Assembly: GCF_963677125.1 (NCBI RefSeq)
Contig: NZ_OY781882.1
Coordinates: 504,501-568,500 of the forward strand
From: an uncultured Desulfobacter sp.
Lineage (GTDB): Bacteria; Desulfobacterota; Desulfobacteria; Desulfobacterales; Desulfobacteraceae
DNA length: 64,000 bases
Direction: 5' to 3'
A program made the translations under genes and the position numbers. Position 1 is the stretch's first letter; every line of letters starts with the position of its first letter. The notes beneath the pieces are model-generated. The model was not told the origin of the DNA. It made no database searches and saw nothing but the letters and a program-made list of their open reading frames with translations. Shown one piece after another: positions 63,903 through 64,000 of the stretch.

Positions 63903-64000
63903 ATGCAGCACTCGGACACCTGGGACGCCATAAAGGCCGGTATTCCCATATTTATCGGATATTTCCCGGCCGCTGTGGCCTTTGGCATTCTGGCCAGGAC
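63903..64000 (+). CDS. azlC: AzlC-family branched-chain amino acid export protein (partial, 3' end beyond window)
   Basis: The first 32 residues of a membrane protein. DAIKAGIPIFIGYFPAAVAFG is the AzlC N-terminal signature. AzlC pairs with AzlD to export branched-chain amino acids or analogues; azlD would be expected just outside the window. The ATG at 63903 follows GGAG by 10 nt. A sigma-70 promoter with an overlapping palindrome lies upstream. Confidence 0.8.
   Translation, partial: MQHSDTWDAIKAGIPIFIGYFPAAVAFGILAR

Overview
The window looks like chromosomal DNA of a strictly anaerobic, probably marine sulfate-reducing bacterium of the Desulfobacterota (Desulfobacteraceae-like). This is inferred from gene content: a glycolate/lactate-type FAD and Fe-S dehydrogenase pair fed by a TRAP transporter, FeoAB iron uptake with DUF4198 and DUF4857 partners, PEP-CTERM proteins, a DUF5320 protein, and chromosomal parAB next to ispH. 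No rRNA, tRNA or CRISPR array was seen.

Layout. 1-4461 (minus): a CHASE8-type sensor kinase cut by the window edge, a YfiR-like periplasmic protein and a TonB-dependent receptor. 4692-8702 (minus): the RNA helicase HrpA. 8982-14576 (plus): parA, parB, an IspH-UbiA fusion and a FapA/DUF342 protein. 14585-21377 (minus): a carboxylate module of FCD-type GntR regulator, TRAP dctP-dctQ-dctM and a GlcD/GlcF-like dehydrogenase. The regulator and dctP share a GTCTA-N3-TAGAC palindrome. A 150-bp palindromic element lies between dctM and glcD.

21791-36497: a complete Lap-type adhesion module. Plus-strand genes encode a TolC-OmpA fusion, a LapG-like protease, a LapD-like c-di-GMP receptor, a type I ABC exporter, an HlyD adaptor and a LuxR-type regulator. 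Two converging minus-strand genes encode RTX proteins with an N-terminal retention module. One keeps the LapG cleavage motif TAAG and carries a von Willebrand A domain and a long Glu-Pro stalk. The paralogue has TEAG at the same place. The predicted logic is that c-di-GMP-bound LapD holds LapG and keeps the adhesins anchored in the outer-membrane pore.

36957-46800: an accessory region with two PEP-CTERM proteins, a secreted DUF4091 protein with dockerin-like repeats, a cytoplasmic GH13 amylase, a patatin-like phospholipase and a very AT-rich membrane protein. A leftover macB 3' end lies just beyond the patatin gene. 46802-51560 (minus): a MacAB/NodT-type tripartite efflux system. 51783-59731 (minus): feoA, feoB, a small exported protein, a DUF4198 protein, an ABC ATPase and permease, a DUF4857 protein and a second DUF4198 protein, probably one metal-uptake locus. 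Similar palindromes precede feoA and the last DUF4198 gene. 59928-64000: a NicO-type nickel/cobalt permease, a 637-residue helical-repeat protein, a DUF5320 protein behind a strong promoter flanked by an inverted operator pair, and the start of azlC.

The main features not explained by genes are a 95-bp dispersed repeat (two copies, about 85% identical, conserved hairpin), the 150-bp element, several palindromic operators and a structured leader in the feo-ABC cluster. All calls come from reading the sequence; no database search was run.
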